Source of the DNA: an uncultured Collinsella sp.
GTDB taxonomy: Bacteria > Actinomycetota > Coriobacteriia > Coriobacteriales > Coriobacteriaceae
Assembly: GCA_900544065.1 (NCBI GenBank)
Contig: UQTR01000054.1
Coordinates: 1-14,647, forward strand
DNA: 14,647 bases
Direction of reading: 5' to 3'
Under the pieces are notes generated by a model. That model did not search any database and was not told the origin of the DNA. It saw only the letters and a list, made by a program, of their open reading frames with translations. Positions 1-6,082 of the stretch are shown here, piece by piece (positions within the stretch are counted from its first letter, which is position 1; each line of letters opens with the position of its first letter). The translations under genes were made by a program, and so were the position numbers.

Positions 1-47
1 GAGATGTCTTAGGGTCTCGTGGGCTCGGAGATGTGTATAAGAGACAG
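1..47. other. Illumina Nextera adapter and i7 index (not genomic)
   Basis: Positions 14-47 match the Nextera read-2 side adapter, ending in the Tn5 mosaic end (AGATGTGTATAAGAGACAG at 29-47). Positions 1-5 (GAGAT) are the 3' end of the P7 primer, and positions 6-13 (GTCTTAGG) sit exactly where the 8-nt i7 index belongs. From memory, its reverse complement CCTAAGAC is one of the Nextera XT v2 indices. The layout P7 end, index, adapter, insert is that of a library molecule, so biological sequence begins at base 48. It should be trimmed before any use of the contig. Confidence 0.97.
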
Positions 48-170
48 GCCCCAGGCAGCAAAGCGCTCCAGCCTCGAGCCATAGGCCGTCACCGTGTTGG
101 GAGAAAGTCCCTCGACACGTGAGATATAGGCGATAAACGAGTCGACGGTGTCGTACAGGTCAAAGGCTAT
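48..170 (-). CDS. xerC: Tyrosine recombinase XerC/XerD, N-terminal fragment (cut by contig end)
   Basis: The minus strand from 170 to 48 encodes 41 residues that match the N-terminal SAM-like, core-DNA-binding domain of Xer recombinases. Seen directly are the pattern SFIAYISRVEGLSPNTVTAY and then LERFAAWG, the usual E-x-G-L-S-x-N-T-V-x-A-Y signature. The catalytic domain (R, K, H-x-x-R, Y) lies beyond the contig end, so XerC cannot be separated from XerD by sequence. The place directly after trmFO matches the trmFO-xerC (codV) order of Firmicutes and favours XerC, which resolves chromosome dimers at dif. The reading frame overlaps the trmFO stop. No ATG, GTG or TTG is in frame between an upstream stop and the conserved region. 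The codon with the best Shine-Dalgarno spacing (GGAGG, 9 nt) is ATA at 170-168, and CTG at 158-156 is the alternative. Confidence 0.82.
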
Positions 171-1504
171 GACCGGTCGCCTCCAAACAGATCGGGGCGA
201 GTGGCCAGATAGGCATCAAGGGCCTCGAGCGCACGGTCCGCATAGGCCTGGTAGCGGTCGCGCTTGCAGCGGCGCTTACCATCCTCGAGTGGCGGCACCA
301 GGCCAAAGTTGACATGCATAGGCTGATAGCCCACGGTGGCAGGATCGGTCGCATAGCCCACGAGCGCACCCAGAGCGCCCACACGCGGCAACTCGACGCC
401 CGCGGCCCCGATAGCCTCGGCATAGGTGTTGAGCGCCGCGAGCAGACCTGTCGCCACGGCTTCCATGTACCCCTCGGTGCCGGTGATCTGACCGGCCAGG
501 CGCACGCCGGTACCGGGCACGGCAAAGGTGCCATCGAGCACGTGGGGGGCATCGACAAAGGTGTTGCGGTGCATGACACCGTAGCGGAAGAACTCAGCGT
601 TCTCCAGGCCCGGCACCATATGGAAGACGCGCTTCTGCTCGCCAAAGGTCAGGTTGGTCTGGAAGCCCACCAGGTTATAGGCGGTCTTCTCCTTGTTCTC
701 GGCACGCAGCTGAATCGCCGCCCAGGGGCGACGTCCGGTACGCGGGTCGGTGAGGCCGACGGGCTTCATGGCGCCAAAGCGAATGGCGTCCTTGCCGGTG
801 CGTGCAACCTCCTCGGCAGGCTGGCAGGCCTGGAACAGATCGCCGCCCTCAAAGTCTTTGAGCACCACGCGGTCGGCCGTGGTAAGCGCCTCGATAAAGG
901 CCTCGTACTCCTCCTTATTGAGCGGAGCGTTGAGATAGTCGCCGCTCCCCTGCTCCTCGTAGCGCGACTGCGAGAACAGCACATCCATATCGAGCGTAGA
1001 GGCATCGACGATCGGCGCCGCGGCATCGAAGAACGCAAGGGCGTCGCCACCGACGAGCTTCATGACCTCTTCGCTCAGCGCCGGCGAGCACAAGGGGCCG
1101 GCGGCAATGACCACGTGACCCTCGGGAATCTGCGTGACCTCGCCGTGCACGACCTCGATATTGGGACGGGCGGCAACCTCGGCCTCGACAAGCTCGGAAA
1201 ACTTGACGCGGTCGACCGCCAGGGCGCCACCGGCGGGAACAGCCGCGCGATGGGCACAATCGAGCAGCACCGAACCCATGCGCTCGAGCTCGGCTTTTAG
1301 TAGGCCAGCAGCGGAATCTGGACGGGTCGACTTAAACGAATTGGAGCAGACGAGCTCTGCCAGGTGATCGGTATGGTGAGCCGGGGAGCTCACCTGGGGG
1401 CGCATCTCGCACAGTTTTACGGCAAACCCGCGGTCTGCCAGCTGGATCGCGCATTCCGAACCCGCCAGACCGCCACCGATAACCGTCACCTGATCGAACT
1501 GCAT
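167..1504 (-). CDS. trmFO: TrmFO, FAD/folate-dependent tRNA (m5U54) methyltransferase
   Basis: This enzyme methylates U54 in the tRNA T-loop, taking carbon from methylene-tetrahydrofolate and reducing power through FAD, in the cytoplasm. Counting from the ATG at 1504 (445 aa, normal for the family), the FAD-binding motif VIGGGLAGSE is at about residues 8-17. The LVCSNSFKS motif holds the Cys at residue 53 and FQACQP the Cys at 227, which correspond to the two catalytic cysteines described in Bacillus subtilis TrmFO (C53, C226). RFGAMKPVGL follows. A TTG lies in frame two codons upstream (1510), but AAGGTG sits 7 nt before the ATG and only 1 nt before the TTG, so the ATG was chosen. The gene starts 14 nt after dprA ends, and its stop overlaps the xerC frame. 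It is likely cotranscribed with yraN-comM-dprA. An intact, confident call. Confidence 0.96.
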   Translation of the reverse strand: MQFDQVTVIGGGLAGSECAIQLADRGFAVKLCEMRPQVSSPAHHTDHLAELVCSNSFKSTRPDSAAGLLKAELERMGSVLLDCAHRAAVPAGGALAVDRVKFSELVEAEVAARPNIEVVHGEVTQIPEGHVVIAAGPLCSPALSEEVMKLVGGDALAFFDAAAPIVDASTLDMDVLFSQSRYEEQGSGDYLNAPLNKEEYEAFIEALTTADRVVLKDFEGGDLFQACQPAEEVARTGKDAIRFGAMKPVGLTDPRTGRRPWAAIQLRAENKEKTAYNLVGFQTNLTFGEQKRVFHMVPGLENAEFFRYGVMHRNTFVDAPHVLDGTFAVPGTGVRLAGQITGTEGYMEAVATGLLAALNTYAEAIGAAGVELPRVGALGALVGYATDPATVGYQPMHVNFGLVPPLEDGKRRCKRDRYQAYADRALEALDAYLATRPDLFGGDRS

Positions 1505-1518
1505 CTGCAAACACCTTT

Positions 1519-2454
1519 CTAATTGACACGTTTTCCATTGTGACCGAAGGGCGTCTGGGCGTGAAGGGCAAACTTGGAGGGCGCATACCTTCCATCCATC
1601 ATGCGCTCGATAAGGCCCTCGAGTTCAAGCGAACCCAGGAGTTTGAGTACACCGACGGCATCGAGCGAGACGAGCGCCGCGATGTCGTCGACCTTGAGCG
1701 GAGAGGCGATGAGCGCATGCATCACGGTCTGCTGCGTTTGATCCAGGTCGGCAATGCCGGGAGCATCGGGGCGCGAGTAGCGCAGGGTTCCATAGATGCG
1801 TGAGATAGCCATCTCGATAGATTCCTCGTCGATGATGCAGCAGGCACCGTTCGCAATGAGGTAATTCGTGCCACGCGACTCGGGCGATAGGATCGACCCC
1901 GGCACGGCAAGAAGTTCGCGCCCCAAATCCATAGCAGCCTCGGCTGTAGAAAACGTCCCGGAAGGCATACCAGCCTCGGATACAAAGAGGGCTTGCGACA
2001 GGGCCGCGATCACGCGATTGCGGCGCGGAAAGGCAAACTTGCGCGGACCCATGCCCCACGGAGAGATCGACACGACCGTGCCACCCGTATCAAGCGTGCG
2101 CGTAATAAGCCCCGCGCTCGAACGCGGATAGACCACGTCGGCGCCCGTCCCCAGCACCACGACGTGTTTGCCGCCAGCGTTGACCGCAGCCCAACCCGAG
2201 GCCTGGTCGCAACCGACCGCGCCGCCCGAAACTACCGTCACTCCCGCCTCGACCGCCACCTTTGCCGCAAGCTCTGCCACGGCAAGACCATACGGCGAGG
2301 CCTTGCGCGCGCCGATGATGGAGAGCGCGGGCGTCGAAAGCACCTCGGGGTTGCCGCGCACATAGAGCGTCTGGGGTACATCAGGAAGCTCCAAAACGGT
2401 CTCGGGATACAACGCATCACCTGGATGCAGCTCAAAGGTCCCCTCGGCCATCAT
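1519..2454 (-). CDS. dprA: DprA/Smf DNA-processing protein, short form without N-terminal SAM domain
   Basis: DprA protects incoming single-stranded DNA and loads RecA on it during natural transformation. The 311-aa product begins almost directly with the Rossmann-like domain: LSIIGARKASPYG (about 44-56), VVSGGAVGCD (74-83), VLGTGADVVYP (100-110), FPRRNRVIAALS (142-153), then SGTFSTAEAA and GTNYLIANGA (195-204). A C-terminal winged-helix (DprA_WH) region spans about 238-295. The helical SAM-like domain found before the Rossmann fold in many DprA proteins is missing. The segment that usually reads G-I-D-x-x-A-H is GCDQASGW here, so the His is not conserved. The start ATG overlaps the comM stop (ATGA), with AAGGAGG 5 nt upstream. 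A second ATG follows directly and is equally possible. Longer upstream extension of the frame runs inside comM and is not coding. Confidence 0.93.
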   Translation of the reverse strand: MMAEGTFELHPGDALYPETVLELPDVPQTLYVRGNPEVLSTPALSIIGARKASPYGLAVAELAAKVAVEAGVTVVSGGAVGCDQASGWAAVNAGGKHVVVLGTGADVVYPRSSAGLITRTLDTGGTVVSISPWGMGPRKFAFPRRNRVIAALSQALFVSEAGMPSGTFSTAEAAMDLGRELLAVPGSILSPESRGTNYLIANGACCIIDEESIEMAISRIYGTLRYSRPDAPGIADLDQTQQTVMHALIASPLKVDDIAALVSLDAVGVLKLLGSLELEGLIERMMDGRYAPSKFALHAQTPFGHNGKRVN

Positions 2455-3974
2455 TGGTCCCTCCTTCCCTGGTACATCGCCGCCTCGAGCACGTGGTCCT
2501 GCGTCACTCGCTCGCTCTCGGCGACATCTGCGATCGTGCGCGCAATGCGAACCAGGCGCACGATGCCGCGGCCCGTGAGATGCGTGCGCTTCGACAGGCC
2601 GAGCACACACTTCTCCGCCGCATCATCGAGCTCAAAGGTCGAAACGACGCCGTCAATGGACCGCGTCTCATCATCCTCGGCCTCGGCATCCGCATCGTCC
2701 ATACGGGATTCGCGCCAAGCGCGAAAAGCGCGACCGCGCACAACGTAGTCACGTAACTCGGCCGACGACATACCCTCCGCACCCTCGATAATCACTTGGG
2801 GGTCGGGACGGGTCACATCGATCATCATGTCGATACGGTCGGCCAAAGGACCGCGCAGTTTAGACTGATAGCGCTCGACCATCGATGCCGAGCAGCGGCA
2901 TGGCACCTCACGGTCGCCCAAAAAGCCGCAGGGGCAGGGATTACTCGCAGCCAGCAGCTGAAAGCGCGACGGGAAGGTAAAGGCCCCGTCGACGCGCACG
3001 ATCCTCACATAGCCGCGCTCGATGGGCTGACGCAGCGTCTGCAGCACACCCGTGGGAAACTCGGCAAGTTCGTCCAAAAAGAGCACGCCGCCATGAGCCA
3101 GGCTGATCTCACCCGGATGCACCGGGCGCCCTCCGCCAATGAGTCCAGCCGTTGATATGCTGTGATGGGGACTTCGAAACGGCCGATGACCTGCCAATAA
3201 GCCATCGATGTTCTCGCCCAAGACCGAATGGATGCACAGCGCCTCCTGCTGGTCCTCAACGGAAAGCTCGGGCAGGATGCCGGTCATACGACGGGCGAGC
3301 ATCGTCTTGCCTGATCCCGGGGACCCGATCATAAGCAAACCGAGCTCACCCGCTGCCGCCAGCGCCATGCCGCGTTTGGCAACCTCCTGCCCCAGCACGT
3401 CGGCATAGTCGAGCTCAGGCTCAAAGGTCGCCTCGATGCCCTCAGAATCCAAGTAGTGCCGCGCGGCATCGCCCATACCATGAGCAAGCTGAGACAAATG
3501 ATCGATAAAGCCGCAATCCACGCCCGCGAGTGGCACATGCTGGTCGGACCTGCCGGCGATAAAGGACAGCCCCATATCACGCGCCAATAGCTGAAACGCC
3601 ACCTCGCCCTTGACGGGAAGCACCGTGCCGTCCAAGCCAAGCTCACCAGCAATAAGACAACGATCGAGGTTGTCGCGGGGAATCTGACCATCGGCCGCCA
3701 ATACCGCGATGGCGATGGGCAGATCAAAGCCGCTACCGGTCTTGCGAATATCGCCGGGCGCCAGATTGACCGTAATGCCCGAGCGCGGGATCTCGAACCC
3801 GGCGGAGCGCATCGCGCAGCGAATACGACCGCGTGACTCCATCACCTCCATACTCGGGATGCCGAGCATCTGGATGCCCGGAACGCCACCGGCAAGCGAG
3901 ACCTCGACCGTGACGTGAATCGCCTCGACGCCGCGGATGCAGGCCGCGTGAACGGCAAACGTCTCGAACGCCAT
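2451..3974 (-). CDS. comM: ComM/YifB-family AAA+ ATPase (Mg-chelatase-like)
   Basis: ComM-type proteins are hexameric AAA+ helicases that extend branch migration of recombination intermediates in natural transformation. The 507-aa product has the family's usual length (E. coli YifB is about 506). It shows an N-terminal S5-like/LonC-type domain with GIPSMEVMESRGR (38-50), Walker A GSPGSGKT (217-224), FRSPHHSIS (266-274), Walker B VLFLDE (297-302), and the Cys-rich NPCPCG (345-350) followed by CRC. The LRGPLADRIDMMIDV sensor region and a C-terminal helical lid follow. The ATG at 3974 shares one base with the yraN stop (TGATG) and has CAGGTG just upstream. A GTG one codon earlier is an alternative. 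The protein is translationally coupled to yraN and dprA, so the three form one transcript. Function in transformation is inferred from family and from the dprA neighbour. Confidence 0.95.
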   Translation of the reverse strand: MAFETFAVHAACIRGVEAIHVTVEVSLAGGVPGIQMLGIPSMEVMESRGRIRCAMRSAGFEIPRSGITVNLAPGDIRKTGSGFDLPIAIAVLAADGQIPRDNLDRCLIAGELGLDGTVLPVKGEVAFQLLARDMGLSFIAGRSDQHVPLAGVDCGFIDHLSQLAHGMGDAARHYLDSEGIEATFEPELDYADVLGQEVAKRGMALAAAGELGLLMIGSPGSGKTMLARRMTGILPELSVEDQQEALCIHSVLGENIDGLLAGHRPFRSPHHSISTAGLIGGGRPVHPGEISLAHGGVLFLDELAEFPTGVLQTLRQPIERGYVRIVRVDGAFTFPSRFQLLAASNPCPCGFLGDREVPCRCSASMVERYQSKLRGPLADRIDMMIDVTRPDPQVIIEGAEGMSSAELRDYVVRGRAFRAWRESRMDDADAEAEDDETRSIDGVVSTFELDDAAEKCVLGLSKRTHLTGRGIVRLVRIARTIADVAESERVTQDHVLEAAMYQGRRDQ

Positions 3975-4459
3975 CACGACACCTGCCAATCGAACGCGTT
4001 GTACTGATGCTCGATCTCGGCAATATGCCCGCCACGAATGGTGACACCCACGGCATCGAAGCGAATCGCCTTGAGCGGATAATGCTCCATGAGGTAGCAA
4101 CTTGCGATGCGGCGGTAACGGCGTTGCTTTTGGGCGTCCACGGCCTCCTCGGGAAAGACCCGCGTGTCGCAATCCAGTGCAACGCGTCTGGTCTTGACCT
4201 CGGCCATCACCACGACATCGTCGAGCTCATCGAGCAGCACCAGATCGGCCTCGCCCTCAGTGCAACGATAACCCTGCTCCAGCAAGGTGTAGCCGCGCTC
4301 GTTAAAATAGTCGATGGTGATCAGCTCGCCCAGCATGCCCAGCTCGCGGGGACTGAGTCCCTTGATAAACTCGGGCGTCATCGCCCCGCAGTCGAGCTCG
4401 CCGTTTTCCCAACGCTCCTTGAGCTGCTGCGTCTTGCTCTTTTTGCTTGCGGCACTCAT
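3974..4459 (-). CDS. yraN: YraN/UPF0102-family endonuclease-like protein
   Basis: The 161-aa product belongs to UPF0102, a restriction-endonuclease-like fold found next to rnhB and comM in many bacteria. Its role is not settled; a nuclease acting on branched or recombination DNA is the usual guess. The core runs from GMLGELITIDYFNERGY (41-57) through EGEADLVLL (68-76) to VVVMAEVKTRR (82-92), so the expected metal-binding residues E45, D72, E87 and K89 are all present. The first 40 residues are extra compared with the usual 115-130-aa family members: a Ser/Lys-rich start (MSAASKKSKTQQLKERWENG) followed by a predicted helical stretch. The start ATG at 4459 has AAAGGAG 5 nt upstream, which rules out the longer upstream reading. 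It is the first gene of the yraN-comM-dprA-trmFO-xerC run. Confidence 0.9.
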   Translation of the reverse strand: MSAASKKSKTQQLKERWENGELDCGAMTPEFIKGLSPRELGMLGELITIDYFNERGYTLLEQGYRCTEGEADLVLLDELDDVVVMAEVKTRRVALDCDTRVFPEEAVDAQKQRRYRRIASCYLMEHYPLKAIRFDAVGVTIRGGHIAEIEHQYNAFDWQVS

Positions 4460-4529
4460 GGGGTCTCCTTTCCCGCACACTGAATTGCCCCGATGATGAG
4501 GGCACCTTTCATGCGGGTAAGTACCGGAA

Positions 4530-4550
4530 GCAAACCAAAAGCTAACCAAA
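4530..4550 (-). repeat. Direct repeat with 11-nt period in the yraN leader region
   Basis: Read on the plus strand, GCAAACCAAA (4530-4539) and GCTAACCAAA (4541-4550) are two 10-mers that differ at one base and lie one helical turn apart. They fill the space between the rnhB terminator (ends 4558) and the start of yraN at 4459. The 98-nt region 4460-4557 otherwise holds only the yraN ribosome binding site. I see no convincing -10/-35 pair; TTGGTT inside the repeat could serve as a poor -35. A regulator binding site or chance are both possible. Confidence 0.4.
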
Positions 4551-4557
4551 TGCCGTC

Positions 4558-4599
4558 AAAAAACGGGCCGTATGCAGCAATGGTGTTGCATACGGCCCG
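4558..4599 (-). terminator. Rho-independent terminator after rnhB
   Basis: A perfect 13-bp stem (4564-4576 with 4587-4599) encloses a 10-nt loop and is followed, in minus-strand direction, by six T residues (plus-strand A run 4558-4563). It lies 49 nt after the rnhB stop and ends the rnhB transcript before the yraN operon. Confidence 0.93.
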
Positions 4600-4648
4600 C
4601 TACCAGCAGGTTTATAAAACCCCAGAGGTCCCTGTCTCCACAATTGAC

Positions 4649-5437
4649 CTAGAAAAGGCGCTCAGTCTGCAGAAAGTTTCCGCAAAAGCTCACGCGGTGC
4701 AGTGGACAAAGTCCGTGTTTGCGAATGGCCTCGATGTGCTCGGGGCTCGCGTAGCCCTTCGACTCGGCCAGATGGTACTCGGGATACTCGGCGTCGTACT
4801 CGACCATCATCTCGTCACGCGTGACCTTGGCCATGATGGACGCTGCGGCGATGCAGGCGATTTTGGCATCGCCCTTCACCACATCGCGCTCGTTAGGAAC
4901 GGCGCCCAAGGGGTTGCCATCCATGAGGACGCAGTCGGGTTCAAGTCCCGTATCGGCCACGGCGCCCGCAACGGCAGTACGGATAGCACGGGCCATGCCC
5001 ATCTCATCGATATCCGCAGGAGCGATATGGTAAAAGCCGATGGCAGTCGCCACCTCGGCTATCTTCACCGAGAGCAGCTCGCGGCGCGCTGGCGTGAGCT
5101 TTTTGGAATCGTTGATGCCCCAGATGTGCGGCTCCATCGGAAGACACACAGCGCATACCGTCAAAGGGCCGGCCACCGATCCGCGACCTACCTCGTCGAC
5201 ACCAACGACCACCCCATCGCCGCCAAGCTCATGCATAAGCTCGTACATGTCATTGACGCGCTCGCGCTCGGCAAGCTCTTTGTCATGGCGTTTGAGGGCG
5301 CGTTCACAAGCCTTGATCACCTGCTGGCGCGGGTCCTCGCGATAATGCTCTACGAGGGCGGGAATCTCCTCAAACGTAGCGCTCGCCAACTCACCGGCAA
5401 CCTGCGATGCCGAAACCGAGCTCGTCATGTTGGCCAT
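4649..5437 (-). CDS. rnhB: Ribonuclease HII
   Basis: RNase HII cuts RNA in RNA-DNA hybrids and starts removal of single ribonucleotides misincorporated in DNA. In the 262-aa product the catalytic carboxylates are visible: D81 and E82 in GVDEVGRG, D173 in VLMDGN and D208 in KVTRDEMM. NDSKKL (109-114) and the KGDAKIACIAAASIMAK stretch (188-204) are also typical. The usual GRGPLAG reads GRGSVAG. About 75 charged, probably helical residues precede the core, as in B. subtilis RnhB, so this extension is not unusual. AAGGAGG stands 7 nt before the ATG at 5437, which selects it over ATGs at 5455 and 5428. The gene lies only 29 nt beyond the rplS terminator with no room for an obvious promoter, so read-through from rplS probably drives it. 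Confidence 0.95.
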   Translation of the reverse strand: MANMTSSVSASQVAGELASATFEEIPALVEHYREDPRQQVIKACERALKRHDKELAERERVNDMYELMHELGGDGVVVGVDEVGRGSVAGPLTVCAVCLPMEPHIWGINDSKKLTPARRELLSVKIAEVATAIGFYHIAPADIDEMGMARAIRTAVAGAVADTGLEPDCVLMDGNPLGAVPNERDVVKGDAKIACIAAASIMAKVTRDEMMVEYDAEYPEYHLAESKGYASPEHIEAIRKHGLCPLHRVSFCGNFLQTERLF

Positions 5438-5466
5438 ACCAGGCCCTCCTTGCATGCAAATCAGAT

Positions 5467-5496
5467 AAAAAGAAGGGCCACCCGAAGGTGACCCTT
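5467..5496 (-). terminator. Rho-independent terminator after rplS (UUCG loop)
   Basis: Read on the minus strand, a 10-bp stem (5487-5496 with 5473-5482, one G-U pair) is closed by a TTCG tetraloop (5483-5486). A T-rich tail (CTTTTT) follows. It lies 34 nt after the rplS stop and directly before the rnhB ribosome binding site, so it may act as a partial terminator that sets the rplS to rnhB ratio. Confidence 0.93.
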
Positions 5497-5530
5497 GTGT
5501 CCAAACGAGTGGACAGACGCTGCGATCTTC

Positions 5531-5872
5531 TTAGCGCTTCTCGGGGATGCGAGCAGCCTTGCCCACCTTGTCGCGGAGGTAGTACAGCTTGGCGCGACGG
5601 ACGCGACCATGGCGAACGACCTCGAGCTTGGCGATCTTGGGGCTGTGAAGCGGGAAGGTACGCTCAACACCGACACCGAAGGACATCTTGCGGACGGTGA
5701 AGGTCTCGCGGGCACCGGCGCCGGCCATGCGGATGACGTCGCCCTGGAAGACCTGGATGCGCTCGCGGTCGCCTTCCTTAATGCGGTAGTGAACCTTGAC
5801 GTTGTCGGCGACGCGAACCTGAGGAATGTCCTCGCGGATCTGCTGACGCTCGATTGCGCGGATGTAATCCAT
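5531..5872 (-). CDS. rplS: 50S ribosomal protein L19
   Basis: L19 sits at the interface of the large and small ribosomal subunits. The 113-aa product has the family's normal length. It shows FQGDVIRMAGAGARETFTVR, then MSFGVGVERTFPLHSPKIAKLEVVRHGRVRRAKLYYLRDKVGKAARI, split here over about residues 42-110; all are characteristic L19 blocks. The ATG at 5872 follows AAGGA by 7 nt; a TTG two codons upstream was rejected because it would touch the Shine-Dalgarno. The gene has its own candidate promoter, a leader hairpin, and terminators on both sides, so it looks mostly monocistronic. This contrasts with its usual place straight after trmD. Confidence 0.97.
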   Translation of the reverse strand: MDYIRAIERQQIREDIPQVRVADNVKVHYRIKEGDRERIQVFQGDVIRMAGAGARETFTVRKMSFGVGVERTFPLHSPKIAKLEVVRHGRVRRAKLYYLRDKVGKAARIPEKR

Positions 5873-5896
5873 GTGCAATTCCTTACTCTTCTAGAG

Positions 5897-5920
5897 GTGC
5901 CGTACCATCTTGGCCGGCAC
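5897..5920 (-). promoter_or_regulatory. Leader hairpin in the rplS 5' UTR
   Basis: GTGCCG and CGGCAC arms (5915-5920 with 5897-5902) form a 6-bp stem with a 12-nt loop in the roughly 60-nt leader between the candidate promoter and the rplS start. A smaller CTCT-AGA-AGAG hairpin (5886-5896) follows next to the ribosome binding site. Autoregulatory L19 leaders are known in Firmicutes; whether this one belongs to that type is only an inference. Confidence 0.4.
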
Positions 5921-5941
5921 GTAGTTGAACAAACGTATTCG

Positions 5942-5969
5942 AGTATACACGCGCGGGTTTCTGCTGCAA
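5942..5969 (-). promoter_or_regulatory. Candidate sigma-A promoter of rplS
   Basis: On the minus strand TTGCAG (5969-5964) and TATACT (5947-5942) are separated by 16 nt, close to the -35/-10 consensus. Initiation near 5935 would give a leader of about 63 nt. The location just after the ppdK terminator hairpin fits. Confidence 0.7.
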
Positions 5970-6015
5970 GAACAATTTTTTACGCAGACAAAAAGACAAA
6001 ACCCGCACATGATAA

Positions 6016-6043
6016 CCGCCCGCCTCACGAATGAGACGGGCGG
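6016..6043 (-). terminator. Terminator-like hairpin after ppdK (UUCG loop)
   Basis: A 12-bp stem with one G-U pair (6032-6043 with 6016-6027) is closed by a TTCG loop (6028-6031), 39 nt after the ppdK stop. The stem is very strong, but the tail directly after it is TTATCATG rather than a clean T run; T-rich stretches come only about 15 nt later. It may be a terminator or an RNA-end stabiliser. Confidence 0.7.
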
Positions 6044-6082
6044 CATGAAGGGGGGCTACACTAGACGTCGATGTGCGGGGCG

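Noticed and set aside
2455..2610. Longer N-terminus for DprA that might be its missing SAM domain
   Set aside because: It is an Arg/His/Pro-rich out-of-frame reading of comM; the ATGA overlap with AAGGAGG fixes the start.
3975..4172. Longer N-terminus for ComM reaching into yraN
   Set aside because: The extra residues resemble no ComM, overlap yraN in another frame, and the ATG at 3974 has the coupled TGATG arrangement.
4493..5491. Plus-strand open frame of 332 codons antisense to rnhB
   Set aside because: RNase HII on the minus strand explains the region, and the frame runs through two terminator hairpins.
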